DNA of 64,000 nucleotides, from assembly GCA_964451365.1 (NCBI GenBank), contig CAYVIB010000026.1, positions 1 through 64,000 of the forward strand, written 5' to 3'. A model generated the notes under the pieces. The model made no database searches and had not been told where the DNA came from. It worked only from the letters and a program-made list of their open reading frames with translations. Within the stretch, counting starts at the first letter, position 1. Each line of letters starts with the position of its first letter. This document shows positions 35,519-43,980 of the stretch, in pieces. A program made the translations under genes and the position numbers. Origin of the DNA: CAYVIB01 sp964451365 (GTDB lineage: Bacteria > Pseudomonadota > Gammaproteobacteria > Pseudomonadales > Cellvibrionaceae).

Positions 35519-36082
35519 ATGAAACGCAGCATTTCCCTAACCGCGGTAATTATATTTACCTCCGGCTGTGCCACTGTGCATGATATGAATCCATTTGCGA
35601 GTAACCTGGGCGGCCTGGATGCCGACGGAGATGGTGTTATCAGCCAGCAAGAAGCGCGAACATCCGACGCCCTGTCCGCGAATTTTGATGACATTGACAC
35701 AAACCGCAGCGGAGGCATTAGCCCCAATGAGTATAAAGCGGCCAACATGCAGGTGGCTGGCTTGAGTTTTAACGAGGTCGACATAAACCGTGACGGCGTA
35801 ATCAGCAAACGCGAAGCCGAGGCCATGCCAATATCATTGAAAGAGGCTTTTGGCAGCGTTGACGCCGACGGTGACGGAAACGTCAGCGAAGAAGAATATA
35901 ACGCGGCGCGTGTGAACTTGCTGAAGGAGGTTCACTTTGGCGATATAGATTCCGACGGCGACGGTGTTCTGGATGAGCAGGAGACAAAGGATACGCCGGC
36001 ATTGTCTGAATCCTTCAAACGTGTGGACACCGATGAGGACGGGCTGGTCAGCGAAGACGAGTTTAAGGCAGCACAACGCTAA
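35519..36082 (+). CDS. EF-hand calcium-binding lipoprotein
   Basis: A 187-residue exported protein; the lipobox-like SGCA puts the acylated Cys at about 17. Six calcium loops follow: DADGDGVISQQE, DTNRSGGISPNE, DINRDGVISKRE, DADGDGNVSEEE, DSDGDGVLDEQE and DTDEDGLVSEDE. Five fit the DxDxDG scheme; the second is weaker, with Ser-Gly in the loop. Calsymin-like architecture without other domains suggests calcium buffering or structural stabilisation in the envelope. The ATG at 35519 follows AGGAGGTTTCCC; upstream in-frame codons lack a signal peptide. Confidence 0.87.
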   Translation: MKRSISLTAVIIFTSGCATVHDMNPFASNLGGLDADGDGVISQQEARTSDALSANFDDIDTNRSGGISPNEYKAANMQVAGLSFNEVDINRDGVISKREAEAMPISLKEAFGSVDADGDGNVSEEEYNAARVNLLKEVHFGDIDSDGDGVLDEQETKDTPALSESFKRVDTDEDGLVSEDEFKAAQR

Positions 36083-36404
36083 CGTTAACGGCGGGTCGGC
36101 GAAGGAGCCGCCGGCAGCCGCTTTCCCCCGGCTACATTCTCCATGGATGAGTATGTGCCTTTCCTCATGCCTGACACTTCCACGCCAGATTGGGGTTTAT
36201 CCTCTCAAGGCGAATATCTGCCAATAACAATGAGACCAAGGTAGCAAAGACATTCGCGCATCAATCAAAAAAGAAACATACCGCGCCAATGCGCTGCATT
36301 GATTGCTAATTACCGGGTACAATGCGGCGGCGTCCAAACAATAAGTAGTACATGGGCGAGCCAGACATCATGTTTGATAAGACAAATTACAAGAGGAAGC
36401 TTTC
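36083..36404. other. Intergenic region before the lactonase-like gene
   Basis: A 322-bp gap with no recognised gene or strong hairpin. It should hold the promoter for the gene at 36405, whose ribosome site AAGAGGAAGC is at its right end. Confidence 0.35.
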
Positions 36405-38372
36405 ATGGTTACATCACGCATTTACTGTCGCCTGCGGCACTCCTGGGCGGCGCTTGCTTTGCTGTCGGCAATTTCGGCACCCACTTTTGCTGAATGTGAG
36501 TATGTCGTCAGCAATCAGTGGAATAACGGATTCACCGGCGTTATCCGTATTTCCAATACGTCCACCAGCCCCGTAAGCGGCTGGAGTGTGGATTGGCAAT
36601 ATAGTGGCTCGGACCGCGTCACCAGCAGCTGGAATGCCAACGTTTCAGGTAACAATCCCTACAACGCCACCAGCCTGGGTTGGAACGCAAATATCCAGCC
36701 TGGACAATCGGTGGAATTCGGCTTTCAGGGAACAAAGGGCGGCGGCGCGGCGGAAGTGCCCGTAGTAACCGGTTCCGTTTGCGATACCGGCACATCGAGC
36801 AGCTCCAGCTCTTCTTCAAGCAGCAGCTCATCGAGTTCGAGTTCTTCAAGCAGCAGTTCATCGACTTCGAGCTCTTCAAGCAGCTCAACTACGTCCAGTA
36901 GCTCCAGCTCATCGTCGTCTTCGAGCAGCTCATCCTCCACCTCCAACTCATCCGGCGGACCATCGACAACCTTTACCCGCTGGACCCCATCAGGCTACAC
37001 CCATTGCGCCGATCTCGGTGAGACCTGCGTGGTAGCCGAGCCGGTTGATGTCGTATTGGGCGGCTGCATGGTGTACCGTAGCCAGAATGAAAACGCTACG
37101 GAATGCGGCACCAGGCCCATCGGACTCATGACCGAGAACTTCGTGTGCGAAAAGCCGGAAGATTACGGCTCCGGTCATGCCGTAAATTGTTCAATACGCC
37201 CAGCTTCTACGACATCGTCATCCAGTTCCTCTTCAAGCTCATCCAGCTCGAGTGGCGGAACCTGTACAGAGCAATGTAACTGGTACGGTGAAATCCGTCC
37301 GCTTTGTCAAAACCAGGACAGCGGTTGGGGTTGGGAAAACAATCAGAGCTGTATTGGCGAAAACACCTGTAACGATCAATGGGGTGACGGTGGCGTAGTG
37401 TCGAACTGTTCCTCGTCCAGCAGTTCAAGTTCTTCGTCTTCGAGTTCAAGCAGCAGCTCATCGTCCAGCACAAGCTCGACATCCAGCAGTTCCAGTTCTT
37501 CAACTTCAAGCTCCGGTGGCGTCTGCGGTACCGCGCCTTCCGGCACACTGACTGCCACTGCCATCCCGGGTGCCAGCGCCAATCGCAATGGTTTGTATGA
37601 AGGTCCGGTCTGGATCGACGGCGCGTTGTACTTCTCCGACTTTACTTTTGACCCGGGCTTCCCGTCGCGCATTCAAAAGCTGACTACTTCCGGTGTAATG
37701 ACAACCCAGATTGCCGACAGCGGCAGTAACGGACTGGCAGTCGATGCGCAGGGCGATATCGTTGCCGCCACCCACAAGTACAGCGGTCTTTCGCGTTACG
37801 ACCTGGCCACGGGCAATCGCACGGCAGTCGCTTCCACGTACAACGGCAATGTCTTCAATTCGCCGAACGACCTGGTTATCGCCGACGATGGAACCATCTA
37901 CTTTACCGATCCGACCTACCAGCACGACTCTTCGGCGGGAGGACAGCCGATTACCGGCGTCTACCGCGTCGATGTCAACGGCACGGTTACGTTGATTGAG
38001 GATGGCTTGAACAATCCGAACGGTATTGCATTGTCTCCGGATGAAGATGTACTTTACGTTGCCGGCAACTCAAGCATTGTTCGGTCTTATCCGATCATCA
38101 ACGGTGAAGTATTTGCCGGTACCAACCTGATCGAGGGGCTGACAGTTCCGGACGGCATGGCAGTCGACTGTCACGGCAATATTTATGTTGCCGAACACAA
38201 CGCCCAGCGCGTGAGTGTGTTCAACCCCAACGGCGGACAATTGGCTACCATTAACGTGAACGCCAATGTCACCAATGCCGCCTTTGGTGGACAGGATGGC
38301 AAAACGCTTTACATTACCGGTGCCGGTCGCGTGTGGAGTATTGACCTGGATGTGACGGGTTCGCCGTACTAA
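36405..38372 (+). CDS. CBM2-CBM10-linked SMP-30/gluconolactonase-like protein
   Basis: A 655-residue secreted protein. Signal peptide to about 29 (PTFAEC); CBM2 (CEYVVSNQWNNGFTGVI); poly-Ser; the Cys-rich module TPSGYTHCADLGETC; poly-Ser; CBM10 (CNWYGEIRPLCQNQDSGWGW); poly-Ser; then from about 370 a six-bladed propeller of the SMP-30/gluconolactonase type: YEGPVWIDGALYFSDF, FNSPNDLVIADDGTIYFTDP, NNPNGIALSPDEDVLYVA and VPDGMAVDCHGNIYVAEHN. The Glu, Asn and Asp metal ligands of that family (EGP, SPND, PDGM) are present, so a metal-dependent lactonase is plausible. A fibre-bound lactonase could open aldonolactones produced by oxidative cellulose enzymes, which is inference. The first half is closely similar to the GH26 protein. 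Confidence 0.85.
   Translation: MVTSRIYCRLRHSWAALALLSAISAPTFAECEYVVSNQWNNGFTGVIRISNTSTSPVSGWSVDWQYSGSDRVTSSWNANVSGNNPYNATSLGWNANIQPGQSVEFGFQGTKGGGAAEVPVVTGSVCDTGTSSSSSSSSSSSSSSSSSSSSSSSTSSSSSSSTTSSSSSSSSSSSSSSSTSNSSGGPSTTFTRWTPSGYTHCADLGETCVVAEPVDVVLGGCMVYRSQNENATECGTRPIGLMTENFVCEKPEDYGSGHAVNCSIRPASTTSSSSSSSSSSSSSGGTCTEQCNWYGEIRPLCQNQDSGWGWENNQSCIGENTCNDQWGDGGVVSNCSSSSSSSSSSSSSSSSSSSSTSSTSSSSSSSTSSSGGVCGTAPSGTLTATAIPGASANRNGLYEGPVWIDGALYFSDFTFDPGFPSRIQKLTTSGVMTTQIADSGSNGLAVDAQGDIVAATHKYSGLSRYDLATGNRTAVASTYNGNVFNSPNDLVIADDGTIYFTDPTYQHDSSAGGQPITGVYRVDVNGTVTLIEDGLNNPNGIALSPDEDVLYVAGNSSIVRSYPIINGEVFAGTNLIEGLTVPDGMAVDCHGNIYVAEHNAQRVSVFNPNGGQLATINVNANVTNAAFGGQDGKTLYITGAGRVWSIDLDVTGSPY
36795..37515 (+). 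repeat. Poly-serine linkers of the lactonase-like protein
   Basis: Ser-codon runs at about 36795-36951, 37207-37252 and 37408-37515 separate CBM2, the Cys-rich module, CBM10 and the propeller. Confidence 0.9.
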
Positions 38373-38387
38373 AGCAAACGATCCCTG

Positions 38388-38419
38388 AAAAAAATCCCGG
38401 CCTCGGTCGGGATTTTTTT
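38388..38419 (+). terminator. Intrinsic terminator after the lactonase-like gene
   Basis: AATCCCG-loop-CGGGATT with flanking A and T runs, 16 bp after the stop; it can act in both directions. Confidence 0.9.
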
Positions 38420-38596
38420 ATTCGGCGTCCTGAAATATCTCTTCTTCAATAGACAGATTAAACACCCACCCAAACCCGGCCTTGCCTTTTGCTCCAGTTG
38501 CCTCTTAAATAACGCTCTGCCAGGGCGCGTCGGACGAAACCGCGCATACCGGTATGCCATCTTCACTTTTTTATTTCGAATAACAAGAGGTGCACA

Positions 38597-39775
38597 ATGA
38601 CCAGAATAAACCTCCTTTTCGTATATATTTTTTGCCTGTTTGCCCTGGGCGCCTGTGATACGGGAAAGAACAGCACTACCAAACAGTCCCCGGAGCACGC
38701 TTCGACCGAAAAGTCTTCTTCAACCGAAGTGCCTTCCCTGAAGGAAAAGTACGAGCCGTACTTTCTTATCGGCGCCGCGGCGGATCATGATTCCTATAAA
38801 ACCCACGTGGACCTGCTGAAAAAACATTTCAACAGCCTGACGACCGAAAACGAAATGAAATTCGAATCCCTCCAGCCGGAGCAGGGAAAATTCACTTTCG
38901 AAACGGCTGACAACATGGTCGCCTTCGCCGGGGAAAACGACATGGCGGTGCGCGGTCACGCGCTGATCTGGCACCGGCAGACGCCTTCGTGGGTGTTCTA
39001 CAACGAGGACGGCGAACAGCGCAGCCGCGAGGAAGTGATGGACATTATGAAGAACCACATCAACACGGTGGTTGGCCACTTCAAGGGAGAAGTGGACGCC
39101 TGGGATGTGGTGAACGAATCCATTATGGATGACGGAAGCCTGCGCACCGCCGAGGAGGAAGCCGATGATCAGAAAAGCATGTGGTACGCCATTCTTGGCG
39201 AGGAGTATATCGCCGCTGCATTCCGGTTCGCGCACGAGGCGGACCCGGAGGCGAAATTGTTTTACAACGATTACTACAACTACATTCCCGCCCGTCACCA
39301 AGCTATTTACGAAATGCTAAAAGGTCTGCTGGAACAGGGCGTGCCGATTCACGGTGTCGGCATTCAGGCGCATATCAACACCACCCCCTCTTCCGATCCA
39401 AACCACCAGTCCAATCAGCAGACGTCAGCAAATATGGAAAAAGCCATAAAACTGTATTCGTCTCTCGGGCTGGATGTTCATATTACGGAAATGGATGTGT
39501 CGGTTTATATCGGCGGCAAAAAATATCAAGAGAGCGATTTTTACACCGTCGACACATTTACAGAAGAGGTGCAGGCCAGGCAGGCGGGACGCTATGCGGA
39601 ATTTTTCGACCTGTATCGTCGCAATAAAGACGCGATCAGCAGTGTAACGTTCTGGGGAATCGCGGACGACAACACCTGGCTGTCGGAATTCGACTCCGGC
39701 CGGCAGGACTTTCCGATGCTGTTTGATGCAAATCACCAGCCTAAGCCGGCTTTCCATGCGGTCATGGATTTTTAA
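38597..39775 (+). CDS. GH10 endo-xylanase lipoprotein
   Basis: A 392-residue family 10 endo-beta-1,4-xylanase anchored as a lipoprotein: lipobox LGAC puts Cys at about 20, followed by a Ser/Thr-rich tether. The barrel spans about 50-390. Family landmarks are TTENEMKFESLQP, the substrate-binding HALIWHRQTPSW, acid/base Glu in WDVVNES and nucleophile Glu in HITEMDVS. It has no binding module, unlike the other endo-enzymes here, which fits a cell-bound enzyme that processes xylo-oligosaccharides before uptake. A hairpin follows at 39788. Confidence 0.94.
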   Translation: MTRINLLFVYIFCLFALGACDTGKNSTTKQSPEHASTEKSSSTEVPSLKEKYEPYFLIGAAADHDSYKTHVDLLKKHFNSLTTENEMKFESLQPEQGKFTFETADNMVAFAGENDMAVRGHALIWHRQTPSWVFYNEDGEQRSREEVMDIMKNHINTVVGHFKGEVDAWDVVNESIMDDGSLRTAEEEADDQKSMWYAILGEEYIAAAFRFAHEADPEAKLFYNDYYNYIPARHQAIYEMLKGLLEQGVPIHGVGIQAHINTTPSSDPNHQSNQQTSANMEKAIKLYSSLGLDVHITEMDVSVYIGGKKYQESDFYTVDTFTEEVQARQAGRYAEFFDLYRRNKDAISSVTFWGIADDNTWLSEFDSGRQDFPMLFDANHQPKPAFHAVMDF

Positions 39776-39787
39776 TTTCAGTCAACA

Positions 39788-39821
39788 GGGGTCATCCTTG
39801 GCACCAGTTATGGATGACCCC
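39788..39821 (+). terminator. Hairpin between convergent GH10 and PRC-barrel genes
   Basis: GGGGTCATCC and GGATGACCCC form a perfect 10-bp stem with a 14-base loop. T content after it is modest; it lies between convergent genes and could serve both. Confidence 0.6.
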
Positions 39822-39855
39822 GTTTCCTGTTGGCATCCAGCGTCGCTTTATCACG

Positions 39856-40455
39856 CTACCGCTGGGTCACTTCCTCCCGACCAACAAGTTCGTTCAGCCG
39901 TTGATCGCTTTCAGGTACGGGGTTGTAATTTCGGGGATCGAACTGTTCGGCGTTTGCTGCTTCCTCCGCCAGTTTGTTCGGATCCAGCACCAGTTCGCCT
40001 TCCTGTGCCATTAAGGCATCCGCGGGTATATATACCAATTGCCCTTGGTGCCCTTCGGCGGGCGAGGTACGGACGATCAGTCCCGCATCGGAGCCATCGT
40101 TTTTAACGATAACTTCCTGTACACCACCTACGATATTACCGGCCGGATCAAGAATCTGCGAATCCCGAATATCGGCGATGGACATGGCATAAATATCCCG
40201 CGCCTGGCCAGCCTGTTGTTCATCTTGACGGCCCTGTTGCTGACTTTCCTGTTCCCGAACCGCGGCTTCGGGCTCCTCGCTTTGCACATTGACTTCCGGA
40301 TCGGATTCATCCTTTGATACCTGGAGTTGATCCCGGTTTTGATCCGGCTCTGAAAATGCCGCATCGTCCTTCGCTGTCACAACGACCGATAAAATAATTC
40401 CGGCGGCGCCGGCGGTTAACAATCCCGACGTGTATTTGATTCCACGATACTTCAT
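39856..40455 (-). CDS. Exported PRC-barrel-like protein
   Basis: A 199-residue exported protein. The ATG at 40455 has GGAGG at ideal distance; an ATG four codons earlier overlaps that site and is less likely. A hydrophobic signal (LTAGAAGIILSVVVTA) is followed by a long acidic, Gln-rich stretch (about 35-90) and a PRC-barrel-type domain from about 95 (IRDSQILDPAGNIVGGVQEV, then QLVYIPADAL). PRC-barrels mediate protein or RNA binding; the envelope role is unknown. Confidence 0.72.
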   Translation of the reverse strand: MKYRGIKYTSGLLTAGAAGIILSVVVTAKDDAAFSEPDQNRDQLQVSKDESDPEVNVQSEEPEAAVREQESQQQGRQDEQQAGQARDIYAMSIADIRDSQILDPAGNIVGGVQEVIVKNDGSDAGLIVRTSPAEGHQGQLVYIPADALMAQEGELVLDPNKLAEEAANAEQFDPRNYNPVPESDQRLNELVGREEVTQR

Positions 40456-41041
40456 AAAAACCTCCATTACTGAGTGGGCTGTTCACCTGTCGGAAAAGGA
40501 CGAGGCAGAAAGCCATTTACCGATTGTTCAGTTGGAAAAATTCCCCTTCAAAAAACATCCAGTCAATAGCCAAACCTGATCGATACGGAAAACTTCTTTC
40601 CTCATGTTGTGCCTGCGCCTTAATCACCCTCTCCAATGCATCGGCTTTCCAGAGAAAATATCGTTTGGCATCGTACGAATCCGGTTCTGGTAACGGCCCA
40701 GGAAGTCACTGTTGCTGCTGATCTTTCAGAAAACGATTTATATTTTATGAGCAGAATTTACGCCAAGATAAAAATAATCTTCGGCCGTGACGACAGGTTC
40801 CCTGGCGTATGAGCCTTGGCAATAATGAGCAGGCGGTATGAACTGGCCACCAGGCGCCGTTACAATCGGCGCTATTACAATCGACGCGCCATATTTACAC
40901 ATCAACTTTATACATCAACGCCTCTGCCGGGCTGCTAATTGGGCAGATATTTACCGGTTACCCACCTCATCGAATGAAACCGTTGATATTGTTCATTATT
41001 TGCCACCGTTGGACAGCACCATCCCCATCAGATCAGGATCA
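40456..41041. other. Intergenic region with tandem TTACAATCGRCGC motif
   Basis: A 586-bp gap. TTACAATCGGCGC and TTACAATCGACGC occur in tandem near 40860-40886. No open frame is convincing; the 65-codon frame at 40524 has no ribosome site. Confidence 0.35.
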
Positions 41042-42784
41042 CTATTGGAGTAACAAAAATGCAACGATTGTTGCCAGGATAAAAGAAACTCCTTGCCAGA
41101 AAAGGACAGGGTTCCGTTCCATTAACGGTGTGAAGGTATTATTGAGGAACTCCTTGTTCGGCTGACGCAGGTCAAACGTAAATTCGGATAATTCCTGGTA
41201 CCGCTTGTGCGGATTGGGATGGACCATCTTCCGCAACGCGCCATCCACCCAGGTGGGAATTTCGCGTTCATCGGCAAGGGCGGAACGGTAAACCAGTTTT
41301 CGTTGCGCCGCCCGGCTTCTGCACTTTGCCACTTCCGTTCCGTAAGGCAACCGCCCCGTCAACATCTGGTAGGCAATCACTCCCAGGGAGAACATATCCG
41401 AACGCGGTGTACCACCTTCGCCGAGGAAGTATTCCGGCGCGGTATATTGGGCGGTGCCCAGCAAGTTATGCTGCCGCGTGGACAGTGCCATTTCCATAAT
41501 ACCGGCCACGCGGGTGGAACCAAAATCGATAATTTTAATGGTGCCGGTATTGTCGATCATGATGTTTTCCGGCCTTAAATCCTGATGCAGCATTTCGAGC
41601 CGATGAAACGCTCGCAGTCCCCTGGCAATCTGCTCCACAATACCGCGCACGGTTTCCAGATCCGGTTTGGGGTGGTCAGTCATCCACTGGGCCAGCGTCC
41701 GCCCTTCCACAAATTCCGTAACGGTATATAAATAATTGCGCCTTCGCGTTTGCAGGCAGGGCTTGAGCACGTGCGGACTGTCGATGCGCCGGGCAATCCA
41801 CTCCTCCATGATAAATCGCTCCAGGTACGCCGGGTCGTTTTGCAAGTCGATCGACGGGGTTTTGATGACTACCGCCGCATCGCTTTCACCGTCCTCAGCG
41901 AGATAGACATGACTACGACTGCTGGCATGCAGTCTCCGGATAATTTTGAAACCGTCAAATAGCACCCTCGGTTCCAACACCGGCGGAAGCGGCAGTTCAT
42001 TTAATTGGGGATAGACGGGATTGATATCGCAACCGGGCAATTCATCTATTCTGACAATTTGAATGGTCAGGTTGTCCCGACTTTCCCGCTGGTACGCGTC
42101 ATCGATAATTATTTTCGCCGCTCGGTCGAGGTCATTCTGATGCCGAGTAATGCTATCGCTTATAAACCCGGGATCGGAGTGTTCGTAAACGCCATCCGCA
42201 ACCAGAACAAAAATGTCGCCCGGCTCCAGCGCCAACTCCTGATAGTCGATTTCAAGCTGCCGGTTAACCCCCAGTGCGCGACCGAGATAACTTTTTTCCT
42301 GCGACACCCAAAGCCGGTGATCCTGTGTCAATTGTTCCAGTAACCCATCTCGCAAGCGGTAAACCCGCGTATCGCCAATGTGAAAGATGTGTGCGGACGC
42401 AGCCTTGAATACCACGGCGCTTAATGTGCACACGTAGCCCCGGTCTTTATCGTAACGGTACTGGCTTTGTTGAGTCTGGGAGTACAACCACGAGTTGGTG
42501 GCGGTGAGTACGCACTGGACCGATTTTTTTACCGACCAGGCTTCCGACGTACAAAAATAATCGGCAAAAAACCCGGTCACTGCGGCTTCGCTGGCGACCT
42601 GACTGACAGCACTGCTGCTGATTCCATCGGCCAGCGCGACCGCGATACCCTTTGAACTCAGCTGCGGCTCCCTGGGTATATAAACGCCGTGAAAATCCTG
42701 ATTAATCTCCTTGCGGCCTTTGTCGGAATACTGGCCGACGGAAACTTTTAACCGGCTGCACACAGGCGGAGCAAGGGAACCCAT
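41042..42784 (-). CDS. PP2C phosphatase / Ser-Thr protein kinase fusion with C-terminal membrane anchor
   Basis: A 580-residue signalling protein. Residues 10-250 form a PP2C-type phosphatase with metal-ligand motifs VALADGISS, HIGDTRVYRL and LVADGVYEH. Residues about 275-545 form a Ser/Thr kinase: the glycine-rich loop is poor, the Lys is in AVVIKTP, the catalytic loop is HQDLRPEN (Arg of HRD replaced by Gln), and the metal motif is DFG with APE present as TAPEYF. The last 20 residues are a membrane helix. It lies 62 bp after the NirC gene on the same strand. Fused kinase/phosphatases beside nitrite transporters occur in nitrate assimilation loci, so a nitrogen-sensing role is plausible. Confidence 0.88.
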   Translation of the reverse strand: MGSLAPPVCSRLKVSVGQYSDKGRKEINQDFHGVYIPREPQLSSKGIAVALADGISSSAVSQVASEAAVTGFFADYFCTSEAWSVKKSVQCVLTATNSWLYSQTQQSQYRYDKDRGYVCTLSAVVFKAASAHIFHIGDTRVYRLRDGLLEQLTQDHRLWVSQEKSYLGRALGVNRQLEIDYQELALEPGDIFVLVADGVYEHSDPGFISDSITRHQNDLDRAAKIIIDDAYQRESRDNLTIQIVRIDELPGCDINPVYPQLNELPLPPVLEPRVLFDGFKIIRRLHASSRSHVYLAEDGESDAAVVIKTPSIDLQNDPAYLERFIMEEWIARRIDSPHVLKPCLQTRRRNYLYTVTEFVEGRTLAQWMTDHPKPDLETVRGIVEQIARGLRAFHRLEMLHQDLRPENIMIDNTGTIKIIDFGSTRVAGIMEMALSTRQHNLLGTAQYTAPEYFLGEGGTPRSDMFSLGVIAYQMLTGRLPYGTEVAKCRSRAAQRKLVYRSALADEREIPTWVDGALRKMVHPNPHKRYQELSEFTFDLRQPNKEFLNNTFTPLMERNPVLFWQGVSFILATIVAFLLLQ

Positions 42785-42845
42785 ATAGTTACCAGCCTCG
42801 GGTAATTTGATCCCGGTCCGGTTCCGTCCCGACCGGGATCAATAA

Positions 42846-43670
42846 TTATTGTGCGAATTTGGCAAGCGCGCGTTGCGGCGCGGTTCTTACGTGCGTGGTG
42901 TATAGAGTCAGGCCGGTCAGGGAAAGTCCGCCGACCAGGTTGCCCAGCACCACCGGAATTTCGTTCCAGATAAAATAATCCAGCAATGAAAAATCCCCGC
43001 CCATCATAATTGCCGAGGGAAACAGAAACATATTCACCACCGAGTGCTCGAACGTCATGCCAAAGAACAGCATGACCGGCATCCACATGGCAATGACTTT
43101 ACCACCGACGGAAGTGGAAATCATCGCACCCACCACGCCCAGCGAAACCATCCAGTTACACAATACGCCCCGAATAAATATTGTGAGCATCCCGGCCGCA
43201 CCATATTCCTTGTAACCCAAGGTACGCGCTTCACCGACGCCGGCAATCACTTTACCCACTTTGTCCGGCTCGGTGGAAAAGCCGTAGGTAAAAACAATCG
43301 CCATTAACACCGCCACAGTCAGGGCACCGAGGAAATTGCCGATGAACACGATTCCCCAGTGTTTTAAGATGCCACCCAGCGTCACACCCGGTCGCCCATC
43401 AAACAGGGCCAACGGTGTTAATACGAAAACGCCGGTGAGCAGATCGAAACCCATTAAATACAATACGCAAAAACCGACGGGAAACAGGATGGCGCCAATG
43501 ATCGGATAACCGGTTTGAACGCTGACGGTAACCGCGAACACTGCCGCGATCGCCAGAATGGCGCCAGCCATATAGGCCCGGATTAATGCATCTCGGGTTG
43601 CCATGAATAATTTTGATTCACCGGCATCCACCATTTTTGTGGCAAATTCTGAAGGGACTAAATAAGACAT
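42846..43670 (-). CDS. nirC: Formate/nitrite transporter family protein (NirC-like)
   Basis: A 274-residue inner-membrane channel of the FNT family. It shows six hydrophobic helices and the family landmark NWMVSLGV at about 170, in place of the CNWLVCLA pattern, plus AGAILAIAAVFAVTV early. The ATG at 43670 gives the normal family length; the frame extends 39 codons upstream but that part is polar and lacks a ribosome site. Substrate is nitrite or formate. It is upstream of the kinase/phosphatase gene in the same direction. Confidence 0.85.
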   Translation of the reverse strand: MSYLVPSEFATKMVDAGESKLFMATRDALIRAYMAGAILAIAAVFAVTVSVQTGYPIIGAILFPVGFCVLYLMGFDLLTGVFVLTPLALFDGRPGVTLGGILKHWGIVFIGNFLGALTVAVLMAIVFTYGFSTEPDKVGKVIAGVGEARTLGYKEYGAAGMLTIFIRGVLCNWMVSLGVVGAMISTSVGGKVIAMWMPVMLFFGMTFEHSVVNMFLFPSAIMMGGDFSLLDYFIWNEIPVVLGNLVGGLSLTGLTLYTTHVRTAPQRALAKFAQ

Positions 43671-43980
43671 AACAGGATCTCTATCTGGACTTAAGGGTGG
43701 ATTGTTGGAAAAAAATTTTGCGTAAGTTGTTGCCGCGACCGGATGAGAGCAAGATGCGCACCAAGGAGAACTGATGCGGTAAGCCATTGAAATAATTGAT
43801 TTTTAATTCAGATTGAGAGAGGACGGCAAAATTGGGGCAGGAATCGAGGAATCATGATGGTGCAGCCGTGGAATTTATGATTTATTTTGGGGCTGTTCGC
43901 AAAACCACTTTTTGGTTTTATGCTCGCACGTGAATCACCATTGAGCCGATTTGGTGATTTGCCGATTTGGATGGAGCACC
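43671..43980. other. Intergenic region upstream of nirC
   Basis: A 310-bp gap between two minus-strand genes that should hold the nirC promoter. No clear operator, terminator or gene is seen. Confidence 0.35.

Noticed and set aside
40524..40721. 65-codon frame in the gap before the kinase/phosphatase
   Set aside because: There is no start context and the composition does not look coding.
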